A DNA stretch of 41,562 nucleotides from NCBI GenBank assembly GCA_018716105.1, contig DVKH01000039.1, positions 1 to 41,562 on the forward strand, in the 5' to 3' direction. The DNA comes from Candidatus Fimivivens faecavium. GTDB taxonomy: Bacteria > Bacillota > Clostridia > Oscillospirales > Ruminococcaceae. Under the pieces are notes generated by a model. It did no database searches and had not been told where the DNA came from. It saw only the letters and a program-made list of their open reading frames with translations. Below are positions 7,091-15,788 of this stretch, one piece after another. Position numbers and translations under genes: made by a program. Each line of letters opens with the position of its first letter. Within the stretch, counting starts at the first letter, position 1.

Positions 7091-8389
7091 ATGGGCTTTA
7101 CAATCGGAACCGGCGTCTCGGCGCTCACTGTCTTCCTTCAGGGCATCCTGAGCTTTTTCTCGCCCTGTGTCCTGCCGCTCGTCCCGCTCTACATCGGCTA
7201 TCTCTCCGGGGGAACCAAAACGGTAGACGAGGACGGCGCCGTTCATTACCAGAAGAGCCGGGTCATGCTCAACACCTTTTTCTTTGTCGCCGGCGTAAGC
7301 TTTGCGTTTTTCATGCTCGGCCTGGGTTTTACGGCGGCCGGACGTTTTTTCACCGGCAATAAAGCGCTTTTCACCCGTGCGGGCGGCATCCTGGTGGTCC
7401 TCTTCGGCCTCTACCAGCTCGGCCTTTTCGGGGGCGGCGGCGTCCTTTCGGGCCGGTACCAGCTCCCGCTCCGGCTGGATAAACTCGCGATGAATCCGCT
7501 GGTGGCGCTTCTGTTCGGCTTTACGTTCAGCTTTGCCTGGACCCCCTGCGTCGGCCCCGCCCTTGCGAGCGTGCTTTTGATGGCGTCGTCCGCGAGCACC
7601 TCCGCCGCCGGATTCTCCCTGATCGGGCTCTACACCCTCGGCTTTGTCCTGCCGTTTCTCGCGGTCGGCCTCTTCACCGGGACGCTGCTCGGCCTATTTA
7701 AGCGCTACCAGCGGGCGGTCCGCTACACCGCAAAGGCGGGCGGCGTGCTGCTGGTGCTGATGGGCGTGATGATGTTCACCGGCTGGATGAACGGCTTTTC
7801 GAGCTACCTCTCCGGCTTCGGCGGCCCCGCTCCGTCCGCGCCGTCTTCCTCTGTGAGCGAGCCGGCTCCTCCCTCTGAACCGGAGTCCGGGGCGCCGTCC
7901 GCAGCGGCCCCGCCGGAATCGGGGCCCGGGCTTCCGCCCGCGCCGGATTTCACCCTCAAAGACCAATTTGGAAACGAACACACCCTTTCGGGCTACAAGG
8001 GAAAGGTCGTTTTCCTCAACTTCTGGGCAACCTGGTGCCCGCCCTGCCGCCAGGAGATGCCGGATATTCAGGCTCTCTATGAGGAGAGCGGCGGGAACGC
8101 GGAGGACCTGGTCATCCTCGGCGTCGCGAACCCCAAAACCGACGAGCGCCCGGCCAACTCCGACGTCACGCAGGCGGAGGTCGCTGCGTTTCTCGCCGAA
8201 AACGGCTACACCTACCCGACGGTGATGGACCTGACCGGCGACGTCTTCTCCCAGTACGGCATCTCCGCCTTCCCGACCACCTTTATGATCGACCGCGACG
8301 GAAACGTATTCGGCTTTGTCACCGGCGCCATCACCCGCAGCATTATGGACGACATCGTCCGCCAGACAATGGAAGGAAAGCGTTCCTGA
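7091..8389 (+). CDS. CcdA-like thiol transporter fused to a TlpA-type thioredoxin
   Basis: 432 residues. Residues about 1-230 form a six-helix CcdA/DsbD-beta domain with its paired cysteines C26 (SFFSPCVLP) and C153 (AWTPCVGP), which carries reducing power across the membrane. A linker rich in Pro, Ser and Ala (about 238-285) leads to an extracellular thioredoxin/TlpA domain with the active site CPPC at 316-319 and the cis-proline region SAFPTTF. The fusion should take electrons from cytoplasmic thioredoxin and pass them directly to outside disulfides, peroxides or cytochrome maturation. The ATG at 7091 has AAAAGGAG upstream; an earlier frame opening at 6908 has no ribosome site. Confidence 0.9.
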   Translation: MGFTIGTGVSALTVFLQGILSFFSPCVLPLVPLYIGYLSGGTKTVDEDGAVHYQKSRVMLNTFFFVAGVSFAFFMLGLGFTAAGRFFTGNKALFTRAGGILVVLFGLYQLGLFGGGGVLSGRYQLPLRLDKLAMNPLVALLFGFTFSFAWTPCVGPALASVLLMASSASTSAAGFSLIGLYTLGFVLPFLAVGLFTGTLLGLFKRYQRAVRYTAKAGGVLLVLMGVMMFTGWMNGFSSYLSGFGGPAPSAPSSSVSEPAPPSEPESGAPSAAAPPESGPGLPPAPDFTLKDQFGNEHTLSGYKGKVVFLNFWATWCPPCRQEMPDIQALYEESGGNAEDLVILGVANPKTDERPANSDVTQAEVAAFLAENGYTYPTVMDLTGDVFSQYGISAFPTTFMIDRDGNVFGFVTGAITRSIMDDIVRQTMEGKRS

Positions 8390-8636
8390 ACCAAATTGCT
8401 AAGGGGAATCCCCAATGAATGCAAAACAGCTCTGATCCGCCGCAGCGGCTGCGGCCCTGCCCGCCGCCTTTTCGTCCACGGCGTTTCCACGTTCGCGAGG
8501 GGCCGATCACGTTGAGGCCGGCTTCCGGAGCTGCTCGGCCGGAACGGAACCCAGGCTGGATAACTCATGGCCGGATCGCCCGACGAAGCGGAGCTTCTCG
8601 TCTGAATCGGGGCCGCCCGCGATCCGGCGGCCTCCT
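8390..8636. other. intergenic stretch
   Basis: A ribosome-like AAGGGGAATCCCC and an ATG at 8415 open a frame that stops after six codons, then continues open with an alanine-rich signal-like run. It could be a dead remnant of a small exported protein, but the support is thin. Confidence 0.25.
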
Positions 8637-8674
8637 GAGAAAACCCCGCCCCATCCCCAGGGCGGGGTTTTCTC
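8637..8674. terminator. bidirectional terminator between convergent genes
   Basis: GAGAAAACCCCGCCC (8637-8651) pairs with its complement at 8660-8674. A/T ends on both sides let it serve the ccdA fusion on the plus strand and the ClC gene on the minus strand. It overlaps the ClC stop codon. Confidence 0.8.
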
Positions 8675-9923
8675 ATCGTTTTCCATCCAGCGCCAGCGAC
8701 GTCACATAAGCCGCGGCCGAGACGATCGCCATCGAAAGCATATGCGGGAACGAACCCGCCATCTCGCAGACCAGCAGCATCCCGGTCAGCGGCGCCTCCA
8801 CCACCGCGGCGAAGAACCCCGCCATTGCGAGGACGATGAAATTCGGGAGCATCGACTGCGAAAGGCCGAGCATCGCGGCGGCCGGAGCAAACGCCGCCGC
8901 GCCGATCAGCCCCCCGATCACCAGGACCGGGAAGTAGACGCCGCCCGGCGCGCCGGACGCGCTGCAAAACGCCGTGAACAAGAGCTTTGCCGGCAGCAGG
9001 AATAAAATCCACCGGAGCGTGATTCCCCCCATGCTCAGCGTCTCGGCAAGCGCGTGCCCATCGCCCAGAAGTTCGGGCGCGAAAAAGCCGGCCGCTCCCG
9101 AAAGGAGGAACGCGGCAGTTGGCCTCATTTCGGCGGGAACGCCGTCAAACGAAGCCAGAAGCCGGTTGGAAGAGACCGCCGCCCATTTATAGAACGACCC
9201 AAACAGCGCGCAGACAACCCCCAGGACCGGCAAAATCCAATAGGCCCGGAGTTCGAGCATCTGGCCGAGCTGCAACGGCAGGATCGGCTCGGTCCCAAAG
9301 ACCAGCTTCGAGAGAAAGTCCGCGCTCATCTCCGCGACGAGAACAGTGCAGAGGATCTGGGGCGACACTTTTTTATGCAGCCCCTCGATCACGAAAACAA
9401 TTCCGGTCAGCGGCGCGTTGAACGCGGCGGCGAGGCCGGCCCCCGCGCCGCAGGCGATCAGAAGGCGCCGGTGCTCCCGCGGACGCTTTTTCAGCATCGC
9501 TGCCGCGCCCTTTCCAGCCATCGCCCCGAGCTGCACCGAGGGTCCCTCCCGCCCGAGCGAAAGCCCGCCCGCGCCGCAGATCACCCCGGCCGCCATCTTG
9601 GCGAACAGCACCTTCCACCATTTCGCGTCGGTGATCCCGGCAAGCTCTTCCGCCACATGCGCGGTCCCTCCGCCGAGGATTTTCGCCTCCCAGCGCAGCA
9701 GCCATCCGACCGCAAACGCCATCGCCGCCAGAAGGATAAACCAGCCCGCCGCCCAAAGCGGCCTCCCGTCCGCAAACGACAGGGCGAACAGCGGCAGCCG
9801 CTTTGCCGCCTGCAGCGCCAGCCGGTAGGCGATGGCCGCCGCGCCCGCGCAAAGCCCGACCAGAAGGCTGTCCCCCGCCAGGCGCCAGACCTGCCGGGCT
9901 TTTGTTTCCGCTCCCGTCTCCAT
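8673..9923 (-). CDS. ClC-family chloride/anion channel or antiporter
   Basis: 416 residues with about ten or more hydrophobic helices, the usual length for bacterial ClC proteins. The gating motif GREGPSV is present, with the external glutamate E126, as are AFNAPLTGIVFVIEG, the GGVYFP motif and AAVVEAPLTGMLLVCE. The usual GSGIP anion-filter motif is replaced by GGGTA (84-88). The position that matches the inner proton glutamate of E. coli ClC seems to be Gly181, after E180. It may therefore conduct or exchange a different anion or lack proton coupling. The ATG at 9923 follows GGGGAGAGGG; an upstream ATG at 9950 is less well placed. Monocistronic, divergent from sdaAB. Confidence 0.85.
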   Translation of the reverse strand: METGAETKARQVWRLAGDSLLVGLCAGAAAIAYRLALQAAKRLPLFALSFADGRPLWAAGWFILLAAMAFAVGWLLRWEAKILGGGTAHVAEELAGITDAKWWKVLFAKMAAGVICGAGGLSLGREGPSVQLGAMAGKGAAAMLKKRPREHRRLLIACGAGAGLAAAFNAPLTGIVFVIEGLHKKVSPQILCTVLVAEMSADFLSKLVFGTEPILPLQLGQMLELRAYWILPVLGVVCALFGSFYKWAAVSSNRLLASFDGVPAEMRPTAAFLLSGAAGFFAPELLGDGHALAETLSMGGITLRWILFLLPAKLLFTAFCSASGAPGGVYFPVLVIGGLIGAAAFAPAAAMLGLSQSMLPNFIVLAMAGFFAAVVEAPLTGMLLVCEMAGSFPHMLSMAIVSAAAYVTSLALDGKR

Positions 9924-10042
9924 TTTTCCCTCTCCCCAACTTTTGGACATTTTTCCGAATCATCGCGCCGCCCGCTGGCAACACTAGGGCTGTATGATAG
10001 AAATCTGTCACTGGGATGCTGTTTGTAATGTATTTCATTCAT

Positions 10043-10067
10043 AAACAGTTGTCTTTCTAAACTGTTT
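10043..10067. promoter_or_regulatory. inverted repeat in the ClC/sda divergent region
   Basis: AAACAGTT (10043-10050) and AACTGTTT (10060-10067) form a perfect 8-bp inverted repeat with a 9-base centre. It lies between the two divergent genes and is a candidate operator. A T-rich tail follows on the plus strand, so a small terminator is possible too. Confidence 0.4.
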
Positions 10068-10108
10068 TTATTGTATCACGCCGCGGGGTTCCTTTGCAAT
10101 CGATAACC

Positions 10109-10137
10109 TTTACACAAAACCCCGCCCAGGCTATAAT
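10109..10137 (+). promoter_or_regulatory. promoter of sdaAB-sdaAA
   Basis: TTTACA (10109-10114), a 17-base spacer and TATAAT (10132-10137) make a near-consensus promoter with a leader of about 28 bases. Confidence 0.8.
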
Positions 10138-10171
10138 AATCAAAAAACGCCGTTCGGCGGCGGGAGGGCCT

Positions 10172-10840
10172 ATGAAAGAGATCAGCGTATTCGACGTTAT
10201 CGGTCCGAAGATGATCGGGCCGTCCTCCTCACACACCGCGGGCGCGGTCCGGATTGCACGGGTGGTCAACCGGATGCTGGACGAGCCGGTCCGTCAGGCG
10301 CGGCTTCACCTCTATGGATCGTTTGCGATGACCTACCGCGGACACGGGACCGACCGTGCGCTGGTGGCGGGCCTGCTCGGGATGGGCACCGAAGACCTTA
10401 GGATCCGCGATGCGTTCGAATATGCGCAACGGGCGGGCCTTTCGTTCACCTTTCTCCCCGACCCGGAAAAAAAGGTGAAGGATTCGAACACGGTGGAGAT
10501 CGAGGCGGCCTCGGCTTCCGGCAGAAGCGTTCAGCTTGTCGGCGTTTCGACCGGCGGCGGGAATTTCCGCATCGACGAGATCGGCGGGGTGCAGGTCAGC
10601 TTCACCGGCGAATACCACACCCTGATCATCCGCCAGAAGGACCAGCCCGGCATTGTCAAGCACATTTCGACCTGCCTCTCCGACTCGGGGATCAACATCG
10701 CTTTCATGAAGCTCTATCGGGAAGAGAAGGGGAAAAACGCATATACCATCGTCGAAGCGGACGAGCCGATCGACCGGGCGGTCCTCGAGAAGCTGCGGGA
10801 GCACCGTGCGATTCTCGACGTCTCTCTGGTCGAACCATAA
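10172..10840 (+). CDS. sdaAB: L-serine dehydratase, iron-sulfur type, beta subunit
   Basis: 222 residues. With the alpha subunit it deaminates L-serine to pyruvate and ammonia using an oxygen-sensitive 4Fe-4S cluster. The N-terminal half has the family signature SVFDVIGPKMIGPSSSHTAG (residues 5-24). The C-terminal part (about 148-222) is an ACT domain, YHTLIIRQKDQPGIVKHIS, expected to bind serine and regulate activity. The ATG at 10172 follows GGGAGGGCCT. The alpha gene starts 16 bases after its stop, so the two form an operon. Confidence 0.95.
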   Translation: MKEISVFDVIGPKMIGPSSSHTAGAVRIARVVNRMLDEPVRQARLHLYGSFAMTYRGHGTDRALVAGLLGMGTEDLRIRDAFEYAQRAGLSFTFLPDPEKKVKDSNTVEIEAASASGRSVQLVGVSTGGGNFRIDEIGGVQVSFTGEYHTLIIRQKDQPGIVKHISTCLSDSGINIAFMKLYREEKGKNAYTIVEADEPIDRAVLEKLREHRAILDVSLVEP

Positions 10841-10856
10841 GAGGAGGACGAATCGG

Positions 10857-11738
10857 ATGACAGACTATGATTTCCGGGACGGCGCGGGGCTTCTGGCCCT
10901 CTGCGAAGCCGAACAGGTCCCGATTTCCGAGGCAATGCTCCGCCGGGAAACCGGCCGCCTCGGCCACGCGCGGGAGACGGCGCTCGCCGAGATGAACCGC
11001 AGCCGCGAGATCATGCGCGATTCGGCCCACCGCGCGCTGACCGAACGGCTCAGGACGATGGGCGGGCTGATCGGCGGCGAGGCGAAGTCGATTCTCGACA
11101 GCCTCGGGGCAAAAAGCGCCTGCGGCGCGCTGATGGGGCGGGCGGTCGCCTACGCGATGGGCGTCCTCGAGGTGAACAGCTCGATGGGGCTGATCGTCGC
11201 CGCGCCGACGGCCGGTTCCTCCGGCGTTCTGCCGGGCGCGCTTTTCGCTGTGCAGGAGGAATACGGCTTTTCGGACGAAGCAATCACCGCGGCGCTCTTC
11301 AACGCCGGCGCCGTCGGCTATCTGATCACCCGCAACGCAACCGTCGCCGGCGCGGAGGGCGGATGCCAGGCCGAGGTCGGCGCAGCCTCCGCGATGGCGG
11401 CGTCGGCGGTCGCCGAGCTGTTCGGCGTCCCGCCCAGGGGCTGCCTCGATGCAGCCTCCACGGCGATTGCGAACCTGATGGGCCTCGTCTGCGACCCGAT
11501 CGGCGGCCTTGTCGAAGCTCCGTGCCAGAAGCGCAACGCCGTGGGCGTTGCGAACGCGCTTGTCTGCGCGCAGCTTTCGGTCGCCGGAATCGGCCACCTC
11601 GTGCCGTTCGATGAGACGGTTGCAGCGATGTATGCGGTCGGAAAGAGCCTTCCGTTTGAACTGCGGGAAAGCGCGCTCGGCGGCCTTGCCGGGACTCCGA
11701 CCGCCTGCCAGCGGTGCGGCGGCTGCCCCGGCCGGTAA
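10857..11738 (+). CDS. sdaAA: L-serine dehydratase, iron-sulfur type, alpha subunit
   Basis: 293 residues, catalytic subunit. The family landmarks are present: SSMGLIVAAPTAGSSGVLPG, AVGYLITRNATVAGAEGGCQAEVG, CDPIGGLVEAPCQKRN and the C-terminal GTPTACQRCGGC. Conserved cysteines in the last two segments supply the 4Fe-4S ligands known for the family. The ATG at 10857 follows GAGGAGG. No terminator follows before the ilvE promoter. Confidence 0.95.
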   Translation: MTDYDFRDGAGLLALCEAEQVPISEAMLRRETGRLGHARETALAEMNRSREIMRDSAHRALTERLRTMGGLIGGEAKSILDSLGAKSACGALMGRAVAYAMGVLEVNSSMGLIVAAPTAGSSGVLPGALFAVQEEYGFSDEAITAALFNAGAVGYLITRNATVAGAEGGCQAEVGAASAMAASAVAELFGVPPRGCLDAASTAIANLMGLVCDPIGGLVEAPCQKRNAVGVANALVCAQLSVAGIGHLVPFDETVAAMYAVGKSLPFELRESALGGLAGTPTACQRCGGCPGR

Positions 11739-11765
11739 AAAATAGTGTCGCGGCGGGAAAATTGG

Positions 11766-11774
11766 TGCTATAAT
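11766..11774 (+). promoter_or_regulatory. extended -10 promoter of ilvE
   Basis: TGC followed directly by TATAAT makes an extended -10 element; the -35 region (about 11743-11750) is weak. The leader of about 160 bases shows no T-box or riboswitch sequence that I recognise. Confidence 0.6.
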
Positions 11775-11941
11775 ATTTTAATGCGGATCTGATAACAGGG
11801 ATGGCCAAGCCCGGCCCGCCGGCGCGGACAACCGGTTTTTCTGAACAATGATATCATTGCGCGCCATGCGCTTGTGATAAATATCCCAAAAGGGATTCAC
11901 ATCCATCTATTCCATGAAACGAGCAAAGGGGAGAAACGATT

Positions 11942-12964
11942 ATGGAAAAACAAAATCTGGACTGGGCAAACATCGGCTTCGGCTACCGGAAAACGCACGC
12001 AAGCTATGTCTCCTATTATAAGGACGGAAAGTGGGACGACGGAGCGATGACCGCGGACAACACCGTGACGCTTTCGGAGGCGGCCTGCGTCTTCCATTAT
12101 GCGCAGTGCTGTTTTGAGGGGATCAAAGCCTACACCACCGAAGACGGGCGGATTGTGATGTTCCGCCCCGACCAGAACGCAAAACGGATGAAGGACACCT
12201 GCGAGCGGCTGATGATGCCGGTCTTCCCGGAGGAGCGCTTCCTCGAGGCGATCACCCGGACGGTGCGCGAAAACGCCGATTTCGTCCCGCCCTACGGCTC
12301 GGGCGCGTCGCTTTACATAAGGCCGTTTATGATCGGCTCCGGCCCGGTCCTCGGCGTTTCCCCTGCGGAAGAATACCTGTTCCGGGTCTTAGTCACGCCG
12401 GTCGGCCCGTACTACAAAGGCGGGATGAAACCGATCCGGGTGGTTGTAAGCGACTACGACCGCGCCGCACCGCACGGCACCGGCAACGTCAAAGCGGGCC
12501 TCAACTACGCGATGAGCATGTATCCGGGCCAGCTCGCCCATGCGGAGGGCTATTCCGAGTGCCTCTATCTCGACCCCGCGACCCGGACCAAGATCGAGGA
12601 AGCTGGCGGCGCCAACTTTATCGCCGTGACCAAATCCGGAAAGCTGATCACCCCGAAGTCCGATTCAATCCTGCCGAGCATCACCCGCCGCTCGGTGCTC
12701 CAGATTGCGAAAGACGTCCTCGGCATTGAGGTGGAGGAAACCGATCTTTACATCGACCAGCTCGACGAAATCGCCGAGGCGGGCCTCTGCGGGACGGCGG
12801 CGGTCATCTCCCCGATCGGCTCGGTCGACTACCACGGCAAGCGCCATGTTTTCTACAGCGAAACCGAGGTCGGCCCGGTCATTAAAAAGCTTTACGAAAC
12901 CCTCGTCGGCATCCAGAACGGAAAACTCCCGGCGCCCGAGGGCTGGATCTATCAGGTCCTTTGA
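11942..12964 (+). CDS. ilvE: branched-chain amino acid aminotransferase
   Basis: 340 residues, fold-type IV PLP enzyme. It moves the amino group between Leu, Ile or Val and 2-oxoglutarate, the last step of branched-chain amino acid synthesis. The PLP lysine is K184 in GTGNVKAGLNYA. Also visible are the FEGIKAY segment and the phosphate-binding region near LCGTAAVISPIGS. Length and N-terminus match the type II BCAT subfamily common in Firmicutes. The ATG at 11942 follows AAAGGGGAGAAACG. It has its own promoter and a hairpin after it at 12981-13005. Confidence 0.95.
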   Translation: MEKQNLDWANIGFGYRKTHASYVSYYKDGKWDDGAMTADNTVTLSEAACVFHYAQCCFEGIKAYTTEDGRIVMFRPDQNAKRMKDTCERLMMPVFPEERFLEAITRTVRENADFVPPYGSGASLYIRPFMIGSGPVLGVSPAEEYLFRVLVTPVGPYYKGGMKPIRVVVSDYDRAAPHGTGNVKAGLNYAMSMYPGQLAHAEGYSECLYLDPATRTKIEEAGGANFIAVTKSGKLITPKSDSILPSITRRSVLQIAKDVLGIEVEETDLYIDQLDEIAEAGLCGTAAVISPIGSVDYHGKRHVFYSETEVGPVIKKLYETLVGIQNGKLPAPEGWIYQVL

Positions 12965-12980
12965 ACCGTTGCTGGAAAAC

Positions 12981-13005
12981 GGGGAAGCGGCAATGCCGCT
13001 TCCCC
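12981..13005 (+). terminator. hairpin after ilvE
   Basis: GGGGAAGCGGC pairs with GCCGCTTCCCC around the loop AAT (11 base pairs). The tail GCAGTTGTTTG is only partly T-rich. Confidence 0.6.
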
Positions 13006-13059
13006 GCAGTTGTTTGATCGGGAAAACACCGCGTTCAATTGAGAAGGAGGCGAAGATGC

Positions 13060-13995
13060 GTGATTATCAGCGCCAGCCGCCGGACCGATCTTCCCGCCTT
13101 TTATTCAGGCTGGTTTTTCAACCGCCTGAAAGAAGGGTTTGTCCTGGTCCGAAACCCGAGGAATCCGCACCGGCTTTCCAGGATCGGCCTTTCCCCCAGC
13201 AAAATTGACGGCATCGTTTTTTGGACAAAGAATCCGCTTCCCATGCTGGACCGTCTCTCTGAGCTAAAAGGCTTCAACTTCTATTTCCAGTTCACGCTCA
13301 ACGCCTATGGGCCGGACGCGGAGCCGGGCCTTCCGTCCAAAAACGATGTGCTGATCCCCGCCTTCCAGCGCCTTTCCTCCCTCGTCGGCAAGGAACGAGT
13401 GATCTGGCGCTACGACCCGATCTTTTTAAGCAAAACCTATTCCATCGGCTACCACGCCAGATCCTTTGAATTGCTCGCGAAACGGCTGCATCGGTATACG
13501 CAAACCTGCACAGTCAGTTTTCTCGACCGCTACCTGAACACCGAGCGCAATACGCGCCCTCTGGGAATCCGGCCAGAAACCCCGGATGAGCAGATGGAAA
13601 TAATGCGCCGTTTTTCGGAGATCGCCTTCGGTTACGGGCTTACGCTCAACACCTGCGCGGAACAGGGGGATTTTCGCAGCCTGGGGGCCGGCCGCGCGAA
13701 GTGCATCGACAAAGAGCGGCTGGAAATGCTGGGCGGCGTACCGCTGGACGTCGGAAAAGCCGCTGGCCAGCGCCCCGCATGCGGCTGCGCCGAGAGTTTC
13801 GATATCGGCGCCTATCATAGCTGCCCAAACGGCTGCCTTTACTGCTATGCAAATGCGAACCAAACGGCGGCGTTTCAAAACATGCGCAGGCACAATCCGG
13901 CCGCCCCTGTGCTCCTCGGGGATATCGGGCCGGATGACTGCATCCTGGAGCGAAAAACCATATCCCATCAGACAGGCCAGACAAGCCTTTTCTGA
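13060..13995 (+). CDS. DUF1848 protein with C-terminal radical-SAM-like cysteine motif
   Basis: 311 residues. The N-terminus, MIISASRRTDLPAFYSGWFFNRL, is the recognisable start of DUF1848. Near the C-terminus C255, C259 and C262 form a CxxxCxxC motif (SCPNGCLYCYAN), as in radical SAM enzymes, where it normally lies at the N-terminus. Two more cysteines (ACGC, about 244-247) precede it. The function is unknown. The start is the GTG at 13060, nine bases after AGGAGG and aligned with the family start; an in-frame TTG at 13039 lies upstream of the ribosome site. Confidence 0.85.
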   Translation: MIISASRRTDLPAFYSGWFFNRLKEGFVLVRNPRNPHRLSRIGLSPSKIDGIVFWTKNPLPMLDRLSELKGFNFYFQFTLNAYGPDAEPGLPSKNDVLIPAFQRLSSLVGKERVIWRYDPIFLSKTYSIGYHARSFELLAKRLHRYTQTCTVSFLDRYLNTERNTRPLGIRPETPDEQMEIMRRFSEIAFGYGLTLNTCAEQGDFRSLGAGRAKCIDKERLEMLGGVPLDVGKAAGQRPACGCAESFDIGAYHSCPNGCLYCYANANQTAAFQNMRRHNPAAPVLLGDIGPDDCILERKTISHQTGQTSLF

Positions 13996-14022
13996 CGCGG
14001 GAACCTTAACCCCCGGAACGGA

Positions 14023-14060
14023 AAGCGGCGGCAGGGCGAAGCCCTGCCGCCGCTTTTTTG
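14023..14060 (+). terminator. terminator after the DUF1848 gene
   Basis: AAGCGGCGGCAGGGC (14023-14037), loop GAA, and its complement at 14041-14055 form a 15-base-pair stem ending in a T run. On the opposite strand it may also stop putP transcription, though with a shorter T run. Confidence 0.85.
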
Positions 14061-14084
14061 TATAATTACTCTATTATTATACGA

Positions 14085-15581
14085 TCAGTGTTTCTTCACC
14101 GCGGCTGTTTCATAGAGCCGGAGAACTTCTTCGCCGGGTTCTTTGTCGAGCAGCGAGAAGGCCAGCACCATCACGGTTGAAACCGCGAACCCCGGGATGA
14201 TCGAATAGATTCCGGTCGATGCGAGAACCGGGAGGTTCTCCCACAGCAGAACCACCGCGCCGCCCGCGATCATTCCGGCGATCGCGCCGTTCTTGGTTGT
14301 GCGCTTCCAGAACAGCGAAAACAGAATCACCGGGCCGAACGCCGACCCGAAGCCCGCCCAGGCATAGGAGACCAGCCCCATTACCGAATTTTCCGGGTCG
14401 ATGGCGATCAGATAGGCGAGAACCGAGACGACGATCACCGTCACCCGGCTGACCCACATCAGCTCTTTGTCGGTCGCATCCCGCCGGAAGATCGGCTGAT
14501 AGAGGTCATTGGTCACGGCGGAGGCGGTCACAAGAAGCTGGGAATCCGCCGTGCTCATCACCGCCGCGAGGATCGCCGAGAGCAGAACCCCCGCGATCAC
14601 CCCGGGCGTGAGCCGCCCGACAAGCTGCATGAAAACCGTCTCCGCAGCCGCTTCGCTTTCATATCCCGCGCCGATGTAGGTGAGATAGACGTAGCCGACC
14701 ATGCCCACCAGCACCGCCGCCGCCAGCGAGACCACCACCCAGATCATCGCGATCAGCCGCGATTTTTTGATCATATCCTCGCTTTTGATCGCCATAAACC
14801 GCGTCAGGATGTGCGGCATGCCGAAATAGCCGAGTCCCCACGCAAGGCTCGAGATAATGCTCACCGCCGAGAGCGCGCCCGCGGGGGAGGCGAAAAAGTT
14901 GGTGAAGTTCCCGTCCGCGATCGTGGTCAGGGTGGAGAGCGAAAAATCCGGGATGTGGGCCATCGCAATCGCCGGGACGGCCACAATCGCAAAGAACATC
15001 AAAAGGCCCTGGATCAGGTCGGTCCAGCAGACCGCGAAAAATCCGCCGAGGAAGGTATAGGAGACGATGATCACCGATCCAAGGGTCAGCGCGAACAGGT
15101 AGTTGTCGGTGTTGAACACATACATGAACAGCTTCGCCCCGGCGTTGAAGGCGGACGCGGTGTAAATCAGGAAAAAGATGAAGATGATCACGGCGCATAC
15201 CGAACGCAGCGCCCTCGATTTCGACTGAAACCGGTTCTCAAGATATTCCGGGATCGTGATCGAATCGCCGTAACACTCCGTAAACCGCCTCAGCCGGGAG
15301 GCGACGATTTTCCAGTTGAGATAGGTCCCCAGCCCGAGGCCGATCGCGATCCACGAAGCGCTCACGCCCGAAAAATACGCCGCCGCCGGAAGGCCCATCA
15401 AAAGCCAGCCGCTCATATCGGAGGCCTGCGCGCTGATGGCGGTCACCCAGCTGTTGAGATTGCGTCCGCCGAGGAAATAGTCCGAAAGGTTTTTGGATTT
15501 GGAATAGAACACCAGTCCGATCGCCACCATGAGGGCGAGATAGAGGATGAACACGATGATTGTCGAAAGGCTTCCCTGCAT
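14085..15581 (-). CDS. putP: sodium/proline symporter, SSS family
   Basis: 498 residues with about 13 membrane helices, the usual length of PutP. It imports L-proline with sodium at the cell membrane. Family landmarks include the N-terminal KNLSDYFLGGRNLNSWVTAISAQASDMSGWLLMG region (about 30-63), GSVIIVSYTFLGGFFAVCWTD, and AILAAVMSTADSQLLVTASA near residue 340. The ATG at 15581 follows AAGAGGTGAAG. It is monocistronic and converges with the DUF1848 gene. The exact substrate within the solute:sodium symporter family is inferred from overall similarity. Confidence 0.92.
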   Translation of the reverse strand: MQGSLSTIIVFILYLALMVAIGLVFYSKSKNLSDYFLGGRNLNSWVTAISAQASDMSGWLLMGLPAAAYFSGVSASWIAIGLGLGTYLNWKIVASRLRRFTECYGDSITIPEYLENRFQSKSRALRSVCAVIIFIFFLIYTASAFNAGAKLFMYVFNTDNYLFALTLGSVIIVSYTFLGGFFAVCWTDLIQGLLMFFAIVAVPAIAMAHIPDFSLSTLTTIADGNFTNFFASPAGALSAVSIISSLAWGLGYFGMPHILTRFMAIKSEDMIKKSRLIAMIWVVVSLAAAVLVGMVGYVYLTYIGAGYESEAAAETVFMQLVGRLTPGVIAGVLLSAILAAVMSTADSQLLVTASAVTNDLYQPIFRRDATDKELMWVSRVTVIVVSVLAYLIAIDPENSVMGLVSYAWAGFGSAFGPVILFSLFWKRTTKNGAIAGMIAGGAVVLLWENLPVLASTGIYSIIPGFAVSTVMVLAFSLLDKEPGEEVLRLYETAAVKKH

Positions 15582-15788
15582 GAATCTTCACCTCTTAATG
15601 AATGCATAATAAAAAGAGCTGCTGCGCGTCTGTTCTGTCTGAAAGGCCGCGCTGCGGCTATGTCTTTTTATTTTACAACAAAACCCGCCGGATGGAAAGT
15701 ATAATCGCAACAATTTATTCACTTATTTTTCAAAATCGTAAACAGCGCAGCCTTTCTTATGCAAACGTCCGGTCTCACTGGAGGAAAA

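Noticed and set aside
8415-8636. Possible small exported-protein gene interrupted after six codons
   Set aside because: Only a weak ribosome site and an alanine-rich run support it; this can arise by chance in GC-rich DNA.
9924-10171. Fluoride riboswitch upstream of the ClC gene
   Set aside because: The conserved fluoride aptamer sequence is not present on the minus strand.
11775-11941. T-box leader ahead of ilvE
   Set aside because: No T-box core sequence and no clear terminator in the leader.
14811-15704. Long open frame opposite putP
   Set aside because: Shadow frame with extreme charged composition; putP is clear on the minus strand.
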